Assembly (NCBI RefSeq): GCF_000183425.1
Contig: NC_014759.1
Coordinates: forward strand, 3,689,001-3,753,000
DNA length: 64,000 nucleotides
DNA from: Marivirga tractuosa DSM 4126
Lineage (GTDB): Bacteria > Bacteroidota > Bacteroidia > Cytophagales > Cyclobacteriaceae
Direction of reading: 5' to 3'
The translations under genes and the position numbers were made by a program. This document shows positions 63,719-64,000 of the stretch, piece after piece. Every line of letters begins with the position of its first letter. Positions within the stretch are counted from its first letter, which is position 1. The notes under the pieces are model-generated. The model saw only the letters and a program-made list of their open reading frames with translations. It had not been told where the DNA came from and ran no database searches.

Positions 63719-64000
63719 GTCATTAGCCGAAATCCTCCTCAACCGCTACAGCCATTTCACAACCAGTGGAATGATTACCCCTGCCGCCACAAACCTTAAT
63801 CCTGATGAACTTGAAAACCTTTACTGAAACAGAGTGAGGTCTCGGATGATAGAAATGTTTAATCTGATACCATTTAATTCAAAAGACAAAATGTTCTGAT
63901 GAGATTAAACATTCATAAGTGCAATAACAAATAAAAAACACGCATAAATGTTTAATTTGATTGCATTTTATTTTACAGATAAAAGAATTTAATGCAATAA

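Larger units (their letters stand above)
63414..64000. other. Right end of the island and flank, no gene seen
   Basis: The first 230 bp are A+T-rich non-coding DNA with two GTGCCC direct repeats (63569-63574 and 63580-63585), then the attachment repeat with its terminator. After 63719 there is no credible ORF. Two imperfect copies of ATGTTTAATyTGATnnCATTT occur near 63857 and 63946, and an inverted TTAAACATT near 63903. The identity of the right flank cannot be told from this window. Confidence 0.5.

Overview
The window reads as the chromosome of a gliding, Gram-negative member of the Bacteroidota, most likely order Cytophagales (a marine Marivirga-like organism is a guess). It is A+T-rich. 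Its markers are type IX secretion (T9SS) PorP/SprF proteins, giant surface proteins with type B C-terminal sorting signals, a PorE-like OmpA protein, DUF4199, and a Kdo transferase for lipopolysaccharide.

Positions 1-43.7 kb are core chromosome. From the left: the start of a DNA polymerase III delta-prime gene, tatC, glyA, a stand-alone NUMOD4/HNH protein, rarA, an EamA exporter with a DUF4199 protein, waaA-rsgA, a DUF1648 membrane protein, and the ergothioneine pair egtB-egtD. Then comes a long T9SS and surface-protein region (11.3-40.7 kb). It holds three PorP/SprF genes, each next to a giant adhesin-like gene (2033, 1062 and 1713 residues), a porin-like beta-barrel gene, clpB, a beta-propeller membrane sensor without a kinase domain, a thioesterase, an M48 protease and a PorE-like protein. 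An acyl-CoA carboxylase beta subunit and a sterol-desaturase-family gene follow.

At 43643-43716 lies tRNA-Ile2 (CAU). Its 3' end and downstream terminator recur at 63645-63718 as a 74-bp direct repeat with three mismatches. The 19.9 kb between the copies is therefore a tRNA-integrated genomic island, and no integrase is visible in it. In order it contains: (a) a three-gene overlapping XRE / ImmA-IrrE protease / PIN-like module with a palindromic operator; (b) five co-oriented genes for secreted proteins or lipoproteins, two of whose spacers share a repeat, resembling a cassette array; (c) a G+C-richer, gene-poor tract (52.5-54.9 kb) packed with large imperfect hairpins, two of which share a constant core between unrelated self-complementary arms; (d) a cluster of Tat-exported aldo/keto reductase, DUF418 protein, flavodoxin lipoprotein, cupin/SnoaL protein and alpha/beta hydrolase, with a divergent AraC regulator and a shared 39-bp upstream element; (e) a small conserved-looking cassette (MARQKG-type protein, DUF5675 protein, 61-residue membrane protein, divergent 65-residue HTH protein) next to the right attachment repeat.

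The best candidates for something undescribed are the constant-core/variable-arm hairpins, the integrase-less cassette-like array, the XRE-ImmA-PIN module and the terminal DUF5675 cassette. All functional statements rest on reading the sequence and on family knowledge; no database search was run.
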